64,000 nt of DNA from Corbicula japonica (taxonomy: Eukaryota; Mollusca; Bivalvia; Venerida; Cyrenidae): positions 3,324,460 to 3,388,459 of the forward strand of contig JAZAYU010000062.1 in NCBI GenBank assembly GCA_038501625.1, given 5' to 3'. Below the pieces are notes generated by a model. That model searched no databases and was not told the origin of the DNA. It worked only from the letters and a program-made list of their open reading frames with translations. The translations under genes were made by a program, and so were the position numbers. Each line of letters begins with the position of its first letter. Within the stretch, counting starts at the first letter, position 1. Shown here in pieces: positions 11,441 to 23,594 of this stretch.

Positions 11441-14282
11441 CGACAGTGCCTTACCATGCAATGCCAAATACACTACCTATAAGGGAAAATAAGAGTTTGG
11501 ATAAGAAAAGTACTTCACGCTCCTTCGTATTCTTTTTTTGTGAAATTAATGAGAACTATTAGTTTACAAAACCATGATGATTACAGTAACTTCAGACATC
11601 ACAATCCTTTCAAGTGCTAGACGATACTAATAAGCCACACACATTGTTGTTGCTATTTATACTTGGCGACGGAACAAATACCCAGATATTACATTATTTC
11701 ATTAGTTTAATAATGTCATGTGTTGATAAAAATAAACGAGATTTATTTTCTGAATGCATATTAGCGTTAAAATTGTAGTAGACTTTCCTTTATTTTTACG
11801 TTATTTCGATTAAATTTAATTATCTTAATATTAGAGCCGGGTCTTCAATTATTTTTAGGTTTTTAGGCAGCCAAGACATCTGACTTTCGGTAAGACTGAT
11901 TAGAAATTTCGGCGGCCTTTACATTTGCTTTTTATGGGAAAAGTTGATAAGATTGGTTTTAAATTACGTTTCAAGCGTGATATAAAACCCAAGCAATGCA
12001 TTAAACAGCAAAATTAAAGAAAACTTAACCTTACCAAAAAAAGCACCAGAGAATTCCAAATCTCTTACATCTTTCTATCTAATTACGAAAAAAAGCCAAC
12101 AGACCATATCCAGCTACATAGAAAATTCAAGAAAAATTATAACACAATCAAGTTCGAAATAATATCATAACAAAAAATTCAAATAATTAAAACACCAATA
12201 CCAGTAAGAGAAATTAGCGGGAAAAAAACACACACAAAAAAACAACAGAAATTGTCACTTTTAACACACGCAGCCTTCCCATAACTTCGAAGTACATTCC
12301 ATTAAACAGAATGTATAAAGATTTGGCACTTTCATACAATTTAAAACATTGTAATATACAACTAAGAAATTAGCTAACTGTATGATTATTTCTCGAGAAA
12401 CCAGTAAATAGAAAGAAAGCATCGAACTTTGATATTTCCACTATATTTTGTAAATAATTAGTAAGAATTTGACATAATCTTGTAGCCCTATACTAATAGC
12501 TCAAAATAAGTTTTAAAAGGTAAACTCTTTAAACATATGATATTTTTTATTTAATATATTGAAAACTAAATGGAATTACAAAATAAAGAAAAAAGTAAAA
12601 AAAAATCTATGAAATGTCTTCATATAAAAGTAATAAAAACTAACAAAAATGTATTTTATTTGCTGTTAAGTGGTGTCAAAAAGATGAACAGATTAAAACA
12701 AAGAAATGTATAGGATACAATTTTTTACATTATGTCTTTCTGTTCATTTGCTATATTAAATATTCAAAAGTTTTTTTTAAAAAACTGTGCTTTAGAGCCT
12801 GATACACTTTGGTCAAATACTAAATGGATTGTAGCGCAAACACGTAAACATCCTAAAATTTATCTTTTCACATCAAGAAAAAAAAACAATCTCAGAAAGG
12901 GAAATAGAAGTTTTAAATTGTGCTTATTGCAAGACGTTTTGATGAAAACAATTATTTCAAGTTGACAATGCACTGGTTCAACGATCTAGAGCGAACCAAA
13001 ATCACAGCTAGAAATCAATTAAAACATGTCATGACCAGGCCAATCACGAGATCTAAATATTATTTAAATTGAATGAATGCATAATATATGCTAATGGACA
13101 AAAGTCTTGTCCGGTCTACAAAAACAATAATAATGGAAAAAAGTCTTGTCCGGACTACAAAAACTATTATCCAACAAAACAAGATGAGTATCCACTTTTA
13201 AAATCATTTTGCTGGCTTCAGAGTTGACCTTTATTCAGTTTAACATATTCCAACTAGGAGACGGTAGTCAGGTTATTTGCCTTTATAAGAAATTCCTAAT
13301 TGTTGCCTTATGCTGGAAACTCTACATCAGGAGCTTTTCAGTGTCCTACAATAATTTTTAAGTTTTTCATCAGGCATTAAAAAGAATGTTTCAATCGTTT
13401 TGTTAGCGTCCGTTTTTTTTTCTTTATATCAATAGTTTTTATTGCTTATTTCAAATTAAGTTTCTACCTTTTTAAAAATAAAATTAAGAACAAAACTCTG
13501 TATTTTGTAACATTTGCATAAAATATAAACTTAAAAACATAAATGACCCTTTTACATAAATCTTTTTATTTTTAGAAACGTTGCCACATACTTCCTTCCA
13601 ATTCAAATGAGCATTATTCGCTGGCTAACTAGAAAGCAATGTCGTTTTAAATCACAACTTTATGTACTTAATGTTCAATTATGGAATAAATGTCGCAAAC
13701 ATCGGTCAAGTGAGGTAAAAGAAGTCTTTGATATTTTCCGAAAGCGTCTTGGGTGAGATAAAGCATTGTTATTATGCGTTCTTATGAAACTATACTTTTC
13801 CGGCAAACCGTGGTTAACACAAAGATTTGTAATACAGGTCACAGACTTGAACTGATAAGGAGGAAAGTTGTACTTTAAATTGTATAAAATCTATTTATAC
13901 ACAGACATCATTAGAAGAAAAATATTTCATTATAAGTGATCGTTACAATGTAAAGACTCTAAACTAGAACTTTTACACGATCTTTTAAATCTCGTCATCA
14001 GAAAAGAAAAAAAAGATATCTTTTAACTTGCACGATTATGTCCTAAATGCCACACACTCCGCCCTATATCATGTCATCACCCAGCCTTTGGTTTTACAAT
14101 GTTATCAATTTAACTGATGACACTAACTTGAGTTTTATGATCAGCGTTTACGTGTGGCGTATATACGTGTAGCTTTGAAACTGTGTTGTTGCGAAAACCA
14201 ACAAGCAAATAACAGTATGGTTGGTTGTGCCGAGTTGCGAATGTAAAAAGTCACACCGTGCGTTCTTTAAGTGCTGTTATTA
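11441..14282. other. Gene-free AT-rich stretch
   Basis: No convincing coding exon. The only structure noticed is a partial direct repeat near 13088-13165: a TGGACAAAAGTCTTGTCCGG-type motif (itself palindromic) followed by CTACAAAAAC, present twice. The same ACAAAAGTCTTGTCCG motif bounds an insertion at about 50146-50390, so it may be a transposon terminus. Confidence 0.5.
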
Positions 14283-17200
14283 TTAACCATTAAAAAAATT
14301 GACGACAATAACGAGAACTTCCAGCATGATGACGTGATATAGGCTGTTTATTAAATGGTAGTTTCCACGACTTGAATTGCTATATTTAGCTTGTTGTATC
14401 TCCGTATAGTCTCTCCAACAAATAAACACGGTGTCGATTTTGTAAACCAAAGCTGAAGCTGCTTCTGTTTTGTTTACATTAATGCAACTACTAAGTTCTG
14501 TTTTCAAGAACTGAATACCCGGACAGTATTCCAGGATCGTCATATCAATATCTAACTTGTTGATGCAAATGGTCTTGGATAAAGTGGACACCAGCGTATC
14601 TTCTATTTCTATCGATTGTAGAATCAGTCGCAGTGAAACATGAGCAGGTTGTCGATTAAGATTATGATGATGATATACCATATCCAAGTTTCCATGTCGA
14701 GCCATTAAATGCGCATTATTTAGAAGATGATATGGGGTACACTGACCAGTCGAAAATAGAAAGACAATCAATACAACGTTTTGTACATCCTTAGCACGTA
14801 CTAGGTCATGTTTACACTCACCGCACCGAATGGTTGGTTCCAAGAAATGGTCAATAACTTTTCCTGCAAGTTCGTTTAAAAAGAGTCCATCAACAGTAAC
14901 GTTCTCCGATATATCCAACTCAAATTTTAATTGTATACTTAACCCGTGTGTTTGATTCATTATGCTCTTGCACCTTCCATTCACAGCAAGGAATCCACCA
15001 GGACAAATTAACGGGCGACAGGTGTTCTGTAAACAATATGATAAATATGTTACATTTACTTTGATGATAGGTACAAATGAAGTAATTTAAATAAGCTTTA
15101 TTGAAACCAGCCATTCATAGCGCAACGAGTTTACAAGACCAAATTAACGGAAGACAGATATTCTGTAAAAACTATTATCATTATGGTACATTAACTTTGG
15201 TAAAAAGTATAAATGAAACAAATTAAGTATATGTATAGGCGAAGTTTATGAATGAGCTTTCACAAAATTAAATCGGTCTGGCGTGGCGCATTGGACAATA
15301 CATGTATATAATTTCAGCCTATAAACAAGCTTAGTTGAAACCAGCTATCGACGTTTAACTGTTCGAAAGATCCATTAAAGGAAACAGTGTCTATCATGGC
15401 AGGCTTGCAACTAAAATTGTCCATACAATTAGCCTTATGTTATAAATCTGAGAATGGAGATCATCGCCCCGAATTACGAAAACTATTACGTTAAAGGTTT
15501 TACTCCACTCAAGGCGACAGTTTTTTAATTGTTGACCATCTACAATTTACTTGATACATTTGGTTTCATGAGTAAGTTATACATTATTTTATTTGTTAAA
15601 ATTGAGTTGTTCAATTATGTCCCTCTTTTAATTAAGGATTTCTTATTATCTGTTTCAAAATGATATTAAATGCGGGTTTGTTCTTAAATTAGAAAGACCG
15701 AGCTAAAATGATATTAAAAAATGGACGCTGCTTAGACAAAAGTAATCAAAGATGCAATAATGATATTAAAGAAACGAACGCTACTTTAGCAAAAGTAATC
15801 AAAGATGTAATAATGATATTTAAGAAATTGACACTTTTTTTACGAAAACGTGATGTTATTATTTAGAGGATAATACACGGCTGAGCGGGCCCAGGCGTGA
15901 TAATCGGCCCGAGAGGAGCATAACGGCCCGAGGGCCGTTTGCGACCGAGGGCCGATTATCACGCCTCGGCCCCGCTCAGCCGTGTTTTAACGTCTATAAT
16001 ACATACCATTATTAATTAACTAAAACAATATTGACACAATATGTACAATTCGGTCCACCTTATATGGGTTGCACTCAATTCATATGAAATTTCAACAGGG
16101 CCAATACGAGATAATCTGGGCCAATACGGGTTTTACTGAGCCAATATGAGATCGCATGATTCTGATTGGATAATGAACTGGTCCAATATGGATTAAATCA
16201 CTTCCTTTTAAAAACAAAAATGCCGCCATTTTTGAATTTCTAAGTCGAATTTTTATGGATAAAAATGATAATAGATAGTGTGACTTTGGACACGAGGTGC
16301 ATTTATTCAAAGCGGCAGAGGATAAGTCTATGTTGCTGCTTTTGGTCGTTTCTTTCTGTGTAATGAAAATCTTTGAGTTTATCTAACTCATCAGTACAAC
16401 AACAACGCGGATGTCTGCAGCAAGAATTCTTGAAACTAAAAAACAGTGACTTTTAAGGGATTACTCTTGATTTGAGCAAGTATATTCAGAAAAATTTTGC
16501 AAAAAGGATCAAAGCTTCGTTTGGATAACTTACAGACATGATAAATTGAGTATTACATGCGGAATTTTTTTTGATATATTTGGATATGAACTAAATTTAG
16601 ACTGGAAGAACAAGAGAGTTGGCTGCCACAGTGTGTAGGAATGTTCAGGTTGTTTTTATATTCAAAACAAAACAACCTTCATATCTGCATCTCCATGGTA
16701 GCTTATATCAGCCAGGTCACTACTGGACATAGACTCATTGAAGATGCCAGACATTAGAATCAGAGTTGACACCATCTCTTCAGGCCGGTAAATTAGCAAG
16801 TCTAGAACTATGAATATTGTGTTAATTAATAAAATTGTCATTAATCAAGTGAATTCATATTGGCCTTGTTATTGGGTCTCGGGCAGTCATATTAGCCCTA
16901 TGCCTTCGGCCTCGGGCCAATATGACTACCCTTGACCCAATAACAAGGCCAATATGAATTCACTTGATTAATAACATTATATTATAGACATCTATATGGA
17001 CATATTTTTTATAAAATGTTAACTCAGGTTCTTGAGTGAGCACTTGTTAATTGAACGAGCACTACGTCACGATTCAAGTATTACGTCATTATATGTGACG
17101 TAATTCGACGAATGTTTACTTTTTCAAACAGTGCAAATCACTGACACTGTCGGTTGAATGTTTCTTTTCTTTTGCTTTAAACCAGAACTTCATTGCAAAA

Positions 17201-18777
17201 TCATGGGACAGGACGGAAAATGTTTAAATGATTAATGGTAGAAGTGTTAAACGTTGTATGAGTCTGTAAAGGCTATGATTTTAGAGTGTTTCATACTTAT
17301 ACCTCTGCTGCGAGCTTCGATTATCGTCACCAAATAGGCTTTATTCTACCGGAAGTATGGAGAAAACGATAAGAAACAAATATTGGAAGTAACGTGATTT
17401 TAATAAATCGGGATATTTCTTTGGTACTTACAATTAAGTTTTAGTTAATCATTCCAAAGCTTGTGTTTAAATAGATGATTTCTTTGTCGGTTTCTTAAAT
17501 GTCATTATCAATCTATACAGTAGAGTGGAATGCAAAATGCTTCACTGCCGAGGATTATTTTATTTTAACCTTACGAAGAAGCCGCATAAGTTAAGATATA
17601 ACGATTGAAAACACAACGGAAATATTGTGATGTCGCGGGCTCCTCACGCGAGGGCTGATATCATGATATCTGCCCTCGCGTGAGGGCCGATTATATGATA
17701 ATGGCCCGGTCTGGAAAATAACAGCCAAATTTACTATACAAATTTGTTACTATAAATAGTAAGGTATGTATTATAATAATGATATTTAAGAAATTGGCGT
17801 TAAGAAAAGATGTGATAAAAGTATTCAAGAAACAGACGCTACTGACGCAAAAGTGGTCAAAGTTGTAATAACAATATTTAAGAAATGGAAGCTGCTTACG
17901 CAAAAGTGATCAAAGATGTAATAATGGTATTTATGAAATGGACAATACTTACACAATAGTGATCAAAGATGTCACCGACACTGCAACTTGTTTCCGCTTT
18001 CTCTTCTGGAACGTTATTTTTATCAGTCCATGCCAATATTGCAGAAAATGTCAACATAACTGTGTTTTTTGTGCCTAAAATGAACTCGGTTTTGTCGCAC
18101 AGTTTAGATTCTACATTTACTTGTTGTTTATTGCACATATAGCAATAAACGTTAGCATACACAAAAGATCCATCAAAATATAAAGAATTCGTTCCAGTTC
18201 TGTTCTCGAGGCATGCATCTTTAATGTCTTGGTTAGAAACTTTCGTTTCGCAAGAAGTAAACATAGGATCTCTATACTCGCATGCCGCTTTTCCTACATC
18301 AGAGTTTGGTGGTAGAGAATAAAACGGACAATACTCTTTAACGAATCGGTCTCGTTCATGAATAGAGTTAAACGAAGTGGAGTACAGTGCAATGCATTGT
18401 ATGACAATAATGTCCCATGAAGCAAACGAGTTTACACCATTGCAAATAGCACAATGCTTGTTCTTAAAGATACGCTCACTCATCATATCCGAGACAATAG
18501 CAAAGTCCTGCAAGACTGTCGGCAGATAACACCTCGGAAATGATAGTAAATCTTCTGGTCTTGGACAATCATCAATTATATGAAATCCTACTTTATAAGG
18601 GTCTGGCATATATTTACTTGTAAGATCTCTATAATGTTGTATCAGATTCGTACAGGGGTATCTCGGTTGAATATTCTTTGCTGTCGGGATGGTTGGGCAA
18701 CAGTTTCCAAACTTGCTGCAGTCATCAGCGCATGAACATTGCTGGCAACATGACTGTTTACCACTATCAGTGACATT
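14283..18777 (-). CDS. Cys-rich molluscan-type ectodomain protein, two internal/3' exons
   Basis: Exon A is complement(17953-18777), with acceptor tttcag before 18777 and donor gtaagt at 17952-17947. Exon B is complement(14283-15026), with acceptor gtttacag. Both boundaries are phase 0, giving DHYC joined to NTCRPLICPGGF. Exon A encodes SCCQQCSCADDCSKFGNCCP (a somatomedin-B-like Cys pattern), NKHCAICNGVNSFASW, further paired Cys and YCYMCNKQ. Exon B has CRPLICPGGFLAVNGRCKS and CGECKHD. From memory, this order of Cys motifs resembles extracellular regions of molluscan family-B-like GPCRs, but no seven-helix exon was found downstream (lower coordinates) in the window. Exon B ends with a short hydrophobic stretch (about IMLEVLVIVVNFF) and a stop. 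The first exon with a signal peptide was not identified. It may be a truncated, secreted or membrane-anchored relative, or a decayed copy. Confidence 0.6.
15115..15350 (-). pseudogene. Decayed partial duplication of exon B start and its upstream intron
   Basis: About 120 bp upstream of exon B on the minus strand, the acceptor and first codons recur in degraded form: ACAGAATATCTGTCTTCCG followed by TTAATTTGG, compared with ACAGAACACCTGTCGCCCG followed by TTAATTTGT. The flanking intron sequence (TTGAAACCAGC near 15099 and 15338) repeats too. The copy reaches a stop quickly. This is a local tandem duplication of a splice acceptor region. Confidence 0.55.
15690..15850. repeat. ~54-bp tandem repeat (VNTR), copy A
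   Basis: Two to three units of AATGATATTAAAGAAACG..., CGCTACTTTAGCAAAAGT, AATCAAAGATGTAAT. The same unit is tandem at 17765-17960, immediately at the donor of exon A. The unit is derived from, or overlaps, an exon end: read on the minus strand it contains ATCTTTGATCACTTTTGC followed by a donor-like GTAAGC. Confidence 0.75.
15875..15986. repeat. GC-rich hairpin, ~36-bp arms
   Basis: ACACGGCTGAGCGGGCCC and GGCGTGATAATCGGCCC pair with GGCCGATTATCACGCC and CCCGCTCAGCCGTGT. A smaller CGGCCCGAGGGCCG palindrome sits in the centre. It is strikingly GC-rich against AT-rich surroundings and lies in the intron of the ectodomain gene. Confidence 0.85.
16841..16971. repeat. Hairpin, ~50-bp arms
   Basis: TTAATCAAGTGAATTCATAT, TGGCCTTGTTATTGGGTC pairs with GACCCAATAACAAGGCCA, ATATGAATTCACTTGATTAA. 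The GGCCAATA-type motif also recurs at 16098-16200, so that segment may be a decayed relative. No coding sequence is seen between 15990 and 17630. Confidence 0.85.
17642..17686. repeat. Short GC-rich hairpin
   Basis: CCTCACGCGAGGGC and GCCCTCGCGTGAGG surround TGATATCATGATATCT. This is similar in style to the 15875 hairpin and lies in the same intron. Confidence 0.8.
17765..17960. repeat. ~54-bp tandem repeat (VNTR), copy B at a splice donor
   Basis: Three to four degenerate units (AATATTTAAGAAATGG..., GCTTACGCAAAAGTGATC, AAAGATGTAATAATG). Read on the minus strand, each unit starts with the last bases of exon A (ATCTTTGATCACTAT-like), the donor (GTAAGT, or variants GTAAGC and GTCAGT) and the intron start, so the array multiplies a splice donor. 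Confidence 0.75.
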
Positions 18778-19082
18778 CTGAAAATATAAAAAAGTGTTCT
18801 TGTTAAAAGATGCATTTTATTGGAAAGGTGTTTTCGGTTAAACGTTTTGACTAATCATTCGTACCATATCATAAGTTTATTCAGCATAAACATTATACAA
18901 TGTTTATAGCCTACATATACAATATTACAATACAATGTATAACAATGGTGAAGACAGTGTAATGTTTACGAGACATCAGAAAATGCATAAAATTTAAAGC
19001 GAAATTTCATGAAAATGTATACAATATTACACGAATATCATTTTCAGAGGCAGAAAATGTCTAAGAGCACAAAAATCTGTGC

Positions 19083-19219
19083 CCAATGTTATAAAACTGA
19101 GCATGGAAACCAGTCTCAAATCTCAAGCATCTGATTGGCTGAAATGGCGACCAGTCGCCATTTCAGCCAATCAGATGCTTGAGATTTGAGACTGGTTTCC
19201 AATCTCAGCTTTATAACCT
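19083..19219. repeat. Palindromic repeat R2, complete copy
   Basis: AATGTTATAAAACTGAGCAT, GGAAACCAGTCTCAAATCTC, GCATCTGATTGGCTGAAATGG and the reverse complement ending TATAACCTT. The right arm is included in the tandem duplication that follows. Confidence 0.85.
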
Positions 19220-20441
19220 TCAACCCTGGTAAATAATCATCTGATAACATCATCAATTTGTATTGCTATTAGCGCTCCGCAGCTTATTTGCAAAATAAAT
19301 AAATTTAGCTACAATTAACTGAGTACGTTTAGAGTTTGTGGACATTAATGATTCAAATTTCCCAACAGATGGCCTCTAATCATTCAAAAGCTTTTATAGT
19401 GCTGCTTTTAGAATACTGAAAAGAGGTTTATTTCTCAAACACAACAAAATGCACGGGTCCCCATCTAGTTATATATTTTATATATGTGTGTCAGTTAGCT
19501 TATCTTCTGTTAAGTTGTTGATGACCATTGGAATCTTAGGGAATTTTATCGCTTAACTATACAAATGGAGAACGGGAGATGCTTCAAGCTTCGCGTCCAA
19601 TGTGTTTATTAAATTGTTGATCCGAATCTATTAAACCCTCTTTTGTCTCAGGGTAACCCATCGTTGAGGTCACAATATAGAATTTATATCGTTAACAGAA
19701 ACAATGAAAAGGGTGTGATTATTACGATAAATCAGACTACAGCATTCGACCATGGCAAACGGGGTTGTGTAAACGAAAAAAAGGAGTTCAGATGCATCTT
19801 CTCAGCCAATCAGATGCTTGAGATTTGAGACTGGTTTCCAATCTCAGCTTTATAACCTTCAACCCTGGTAAATAATCATCTGATAACATCATCAATTTGT
19901 ATTGCTATTAGCGCTCCGCAGCTTATTTGCAAAATAAATAAATTTAGCTACAATTAACTGAGTACGTTTAGAGTTTGTGGACATTAATGATTCAAATTTC
20001 CCAACAGATGGCCTCTAATCATTCAAAAGCTTTTATAGTGCTGCTTTTAGAATACTGAAAAGAGGTTTATTTCTCAAACACAACAAAATGCACGGGTCCC
20101 CATCTAGTTATATATTTTATATATGTGTGTCAGTTAGCTTATCTTCTGTTAAGTTGTTGATGACCATTGGAATCTTAGGGAATTTTATCGCTTAACTATA
20201 CAAATGGAGTACGGGAGATGCTTCAAGCTTCGCGTCCAATGTGTTTATTAAATTGTTGATCCGAATCTATTAAACCCTCTTTTGTCTCAGGGTAACCCAT
20301 CGTTGAGGTCACAATATAGAATTTATATCGTTAACAGAAACAATGAAAAGGGTGTGATTATTACGATAAATCAGACTACAGCATTCGACCATGGCAAACG
20401 GGGTTGTGTAAACGAAAAAAAGGAGTTCAGATGCATCTTCT
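19164..20441 (+). repeat. Recent 639-bp tandem duplication
   Basis: 19164-19802 is repeated as 19803-20441 with a constant offset of 639 bp. I found one substitution (ACAAATGGAGAACGGG near 19560 versus AAATGGAGTACGGG near 20203). The unit starts inside the right arm of the R2 hairpin (CAGCCAATCAGATGCTTGAG) and ends at ATGCATCTTC; TCAGC is shared at the junctions. No gene is visible in the unit; the open frame at 19643-19828 is not convincing. Confidence 0.9.
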
Positions 20442-21794
20442 CAGCTCTAAAATTACAATAAAATCAATTAGTTTATAACTTGTTTCCATTTTCCCATTTT
20501 ATATAAAACAAACTAAAAATCAAAGGTTTCATTATAATGTGTTTTCATTAACCAATTCTATAAGTCAAACTTGTCCGATTTTATTTTTATACATAATTCA
20601 AGCGGATGCGTTGTCTATTTCAATATGAAATATTAAACCATTACATGTAATAAGCATTTCGCTTCCGGATATTTAAATCAAAGCGCTGAAAGCGTTGAAA
20701 TACTGGCGCGCTGGTTGAATCGAACATGCCCTGCACAGATATCATTACTGTAAACATATGAAACTATGTGTGATTTTTTCGTTTAACTTTGTGACAGTTA
20801 CTATCATCAACATTAGCAAATAATTCTGTATATTCAGGGATTTCAATAGATGCAGGTACTTGTATTTTGATGCAAGGAAATTAGGTTTTCCACTTTTTTT
20901 TTCACCTGAATCTTAGGCGGGGGTCTTTTTGATGCAGAAGCGTATGATAAGTGGTTAAATTTTGCTAGAATAACGATGATCAGGCTCCGCCACAACTGAG
21001 TATTGTCAACAATAAAATGCACAAGGCTCACGTACCTTAAGAGACTGAAACAGTTACAATCTTAATTTTTACGTCGATCGCAACAATGCATTAACAAAAA
21101 TATTCGCCAACTTACTGACGGTCTCCCCAGGATTTTTGGAAGGGTTGTCGCTGGATATTTCGTGGATATAAGCTCGCGAAACTTTATTTTTTAACTATCA
21201 TTTTATACAATTTTATATTTGTACCAAAGTTTACTGCAAAAACTGTATATAGTACATAGATGTTTTTTTTATCTCTTTAGAGCCAAGAAAGGTACAAAGT
21301 TAAAAAACATAAATAATGTGAAACAATGTGTAAACAGTATGTCAACATGTGTTTTAATAACATAAACTGATCTGATCTCATCAAGTTACAATGTCAACTA
21401 TATACTCTGTATAGTTAGTTTTTCACCTTCATTGTCCAAGATATCTCACACATATCAAACTCAGTGTTTCATAACAACTGACAGAATTAGGATTAAACTT
21501 TCAGAAGCCTCTTTTTTTCTTGGGCCCAAGCGCTGACTGCCTTATTATAATCAAACTTCAGTACATCAGGACCTTCCATGGATATCATTAACAATGAATT
21601 TAATGTTGAATTGTTAAGCCTGCTTCTAAGCTTAGTCTTCACTCTTGATAAGGTGGAAAAACCCCACTCACAATCTGAAATTAAATTAATTTACGATACC
21701 AGTAAACATATAGATAGCTTCACATATAAAAAAAATAATATCATAATAGGTATTCAGTTAACACAAACAGGTATAATAAATTATGTAGTGCACC
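20442..21794. other. Gene-free stretch
   Basis: AT-rich, no supported exon. A minus-strand open stretch at about 20900-21050 encodes a hydrophobic segment and is bounded by acceptor-like tttcag and donor-like CAG/gtgaaa in phase 0. It could be an upstream exon of the ectodomain gene, but it has no ATG and the support is weak. A 77-codon frame at 21578-21811 has no recognisable similarity. Confidence 0.35.
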
Positions 21795-21998
21795 CCAAGA
21801 ACCTGGTTTAAACCCCTAGTAGCAAATTATTTTGCTACTGACTGTTCCAAGGCGCTAACCCATACGGTTCCCCTTTTTTGTTAAACAATCAACAAACAAA
21901 TCATTTATTTTCCTCTCTTCTTTTTGCTGCAGGGGAGGATGTGTTTTATGAGTGTGGCGATTCCTGATATGCATATTTCCCTTTTTATATATAGTAGC
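21795..21998 (-). repeat. Dispersed repeat R1, minus-strand copy
   Basis: The reverse complement carries CATATCAGGAATCGCCACAC near 21975, then TTGGAACAGTCAGTAGCAAA, ATAATTTGCTACTAGGGG and TTTAAACCAGG, the order of the R1 5' half. Confidence 0.7.
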
Positions 21999-22040
21999 AT
22001 GAAATTGAGTTATTTTATTTATTTAATGCAAGTCACAAGG

Positions 22041-22455
22041 CTAAGTAAATATATATAAAAAAACATTGCCAACTTCTTGCAACCAGAAGTAGACTTTCTT
22101 CCACTTAGGATCGACACCTGACTGGATCGAACTGGCTGTTCGAGGTAGCCGGCGTTGATTCAGTGTCTCGGCATGTTGGGGTACCGCGTCCGGCGTCGGA
22201 GTAATTTCACGACGTGAAGGGGTACTTGGCGTCGTAAGAGTCGCTCTTGAAGGGCTATCCGGAAATGATCTCGATCTCATTTCTAGAATTTTGAAGTTCA
22301 GAATGCCCGATGGAGTTGGCATCAGCCTCACAAGGCCGGTTTCTCTTGAAATAAGATAGAATTGACGAGTCGTCGTTCTTTCGCGCATGCATACTTGAAA
22401 ATGTGTCCGACGAAAATGAACTGATCGTTACGATGATAGCGCAGTAAAATGCCAC
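22041..22455 (-). CDS. Uncharacterised open frames, possible exon
   Basis: A locally GC- and CpG-richer segment with two overlapping minus-strand frames. One (115 codons, complement 22041-22388) is Arg/Ser/Pro/Thr-rich. The other (66 codons, complement 22255-22455) starts with a hydrophobic stretch resembling a signal peptide (MAFYCAIIVTISSFSS). Neither matches a family I know, and they cannot both be real. The sequence composition is the only reason to list it. Confidence 0.2.
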
Positions 22456-23594
22456 AGAATGTATTTCTTTTGCAATTTAAGTTCTAAATGCAACTTGCCA
22501 ATAGATTTGTTTAAAACAAATCCATTACCGCACAATTATTTTCATACATGTATACAGTACAATTTTCGAAGTGTTTGTCTTCTAATCACAGAACTAAGAA
22601 TAACCAAATAATTACTCATGATCGCATCTCATTAAAATCATTGAACATTATGTTAAACACACCGGGTTCCGCTATTAATTGAGAATATCAAGAGTCAACA
22701 GAGCCAAAATACGATCAAACGACACCGACAGACTTGCGAATTCACCACGTGGAGAGGCGGAGTTATCCAGCTGATAGTAAAGAAATCGAATGTGATTGGT
22801 CAAATCGCCCATTGCTTAACCTTGAATGAGGTGTGTATTGAAAAGCGACCTGTGTTTACAATGCAAGAAACAGAAAATTATGACATGTCGATTTTGAATA
22901 AACGGATGTCGGCGAATTTAACACTTGTTGGAAATAGATCAAAGCTTGTTAACGGTTGTCTGGGGAGAACACTGGGACCCGGCCCGGTCCTTGTTAGCCG
23001 AGCAAAATCTCGATCCACAACTACTCCAACCTAACCAAAATGGCAACCCACGCTATCTCCCGCTTGTCACGTGACTGATTTGTTTTTAATCGTTCTTTTA
23101 ATATCCTTTCATAGTTGTTCGAATCACAACATTAAATTGTTTTCTTGTTTTTATTTGTAGAATTATCTTTCAAAGTTCGCATTCCTTCTCAAAATATTTG
23201 TATTTTCTTAAAATGCACTACTTTTTATGCCACACAACTACGAAATCTTTCAGGCGTAACTAAACTACTCATTCATATCCAGTTGCTTGTTCACTGCCGT
23301 AGCTGGTCATGATTTCACTCTACATTGTTCGATGGAATTTTTGGCAAGGATGCTCCAAAATTACACGGAAACTTACTATCAATCGCTCAGAATTCGTGGA
23401 ATGGTGTGCTGCATTGTGCTTTCGGCCTGCTCGCGCGGTGACCACTTACTTGATACGCTCTCGTGGTCGCAATGATACACCCGAAGTTAAGGTCTGCGCG
23501 TCGCAGAGTTCACAGCATCGTTAGTTAATACTGGCGCATGCGCGCCAGTATAAAAATCGTCTTTGCAATATGAATCAATGTGTTTATTATAACT

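Noticed and set aside
10694..11482. 262- and 240-codon frames of repetitive protein
   Set aside because: They arise only because the 25-bp minisatellite has no stop in any frame; the same peptide cycle appears in all frames and no start or splice signals support it.
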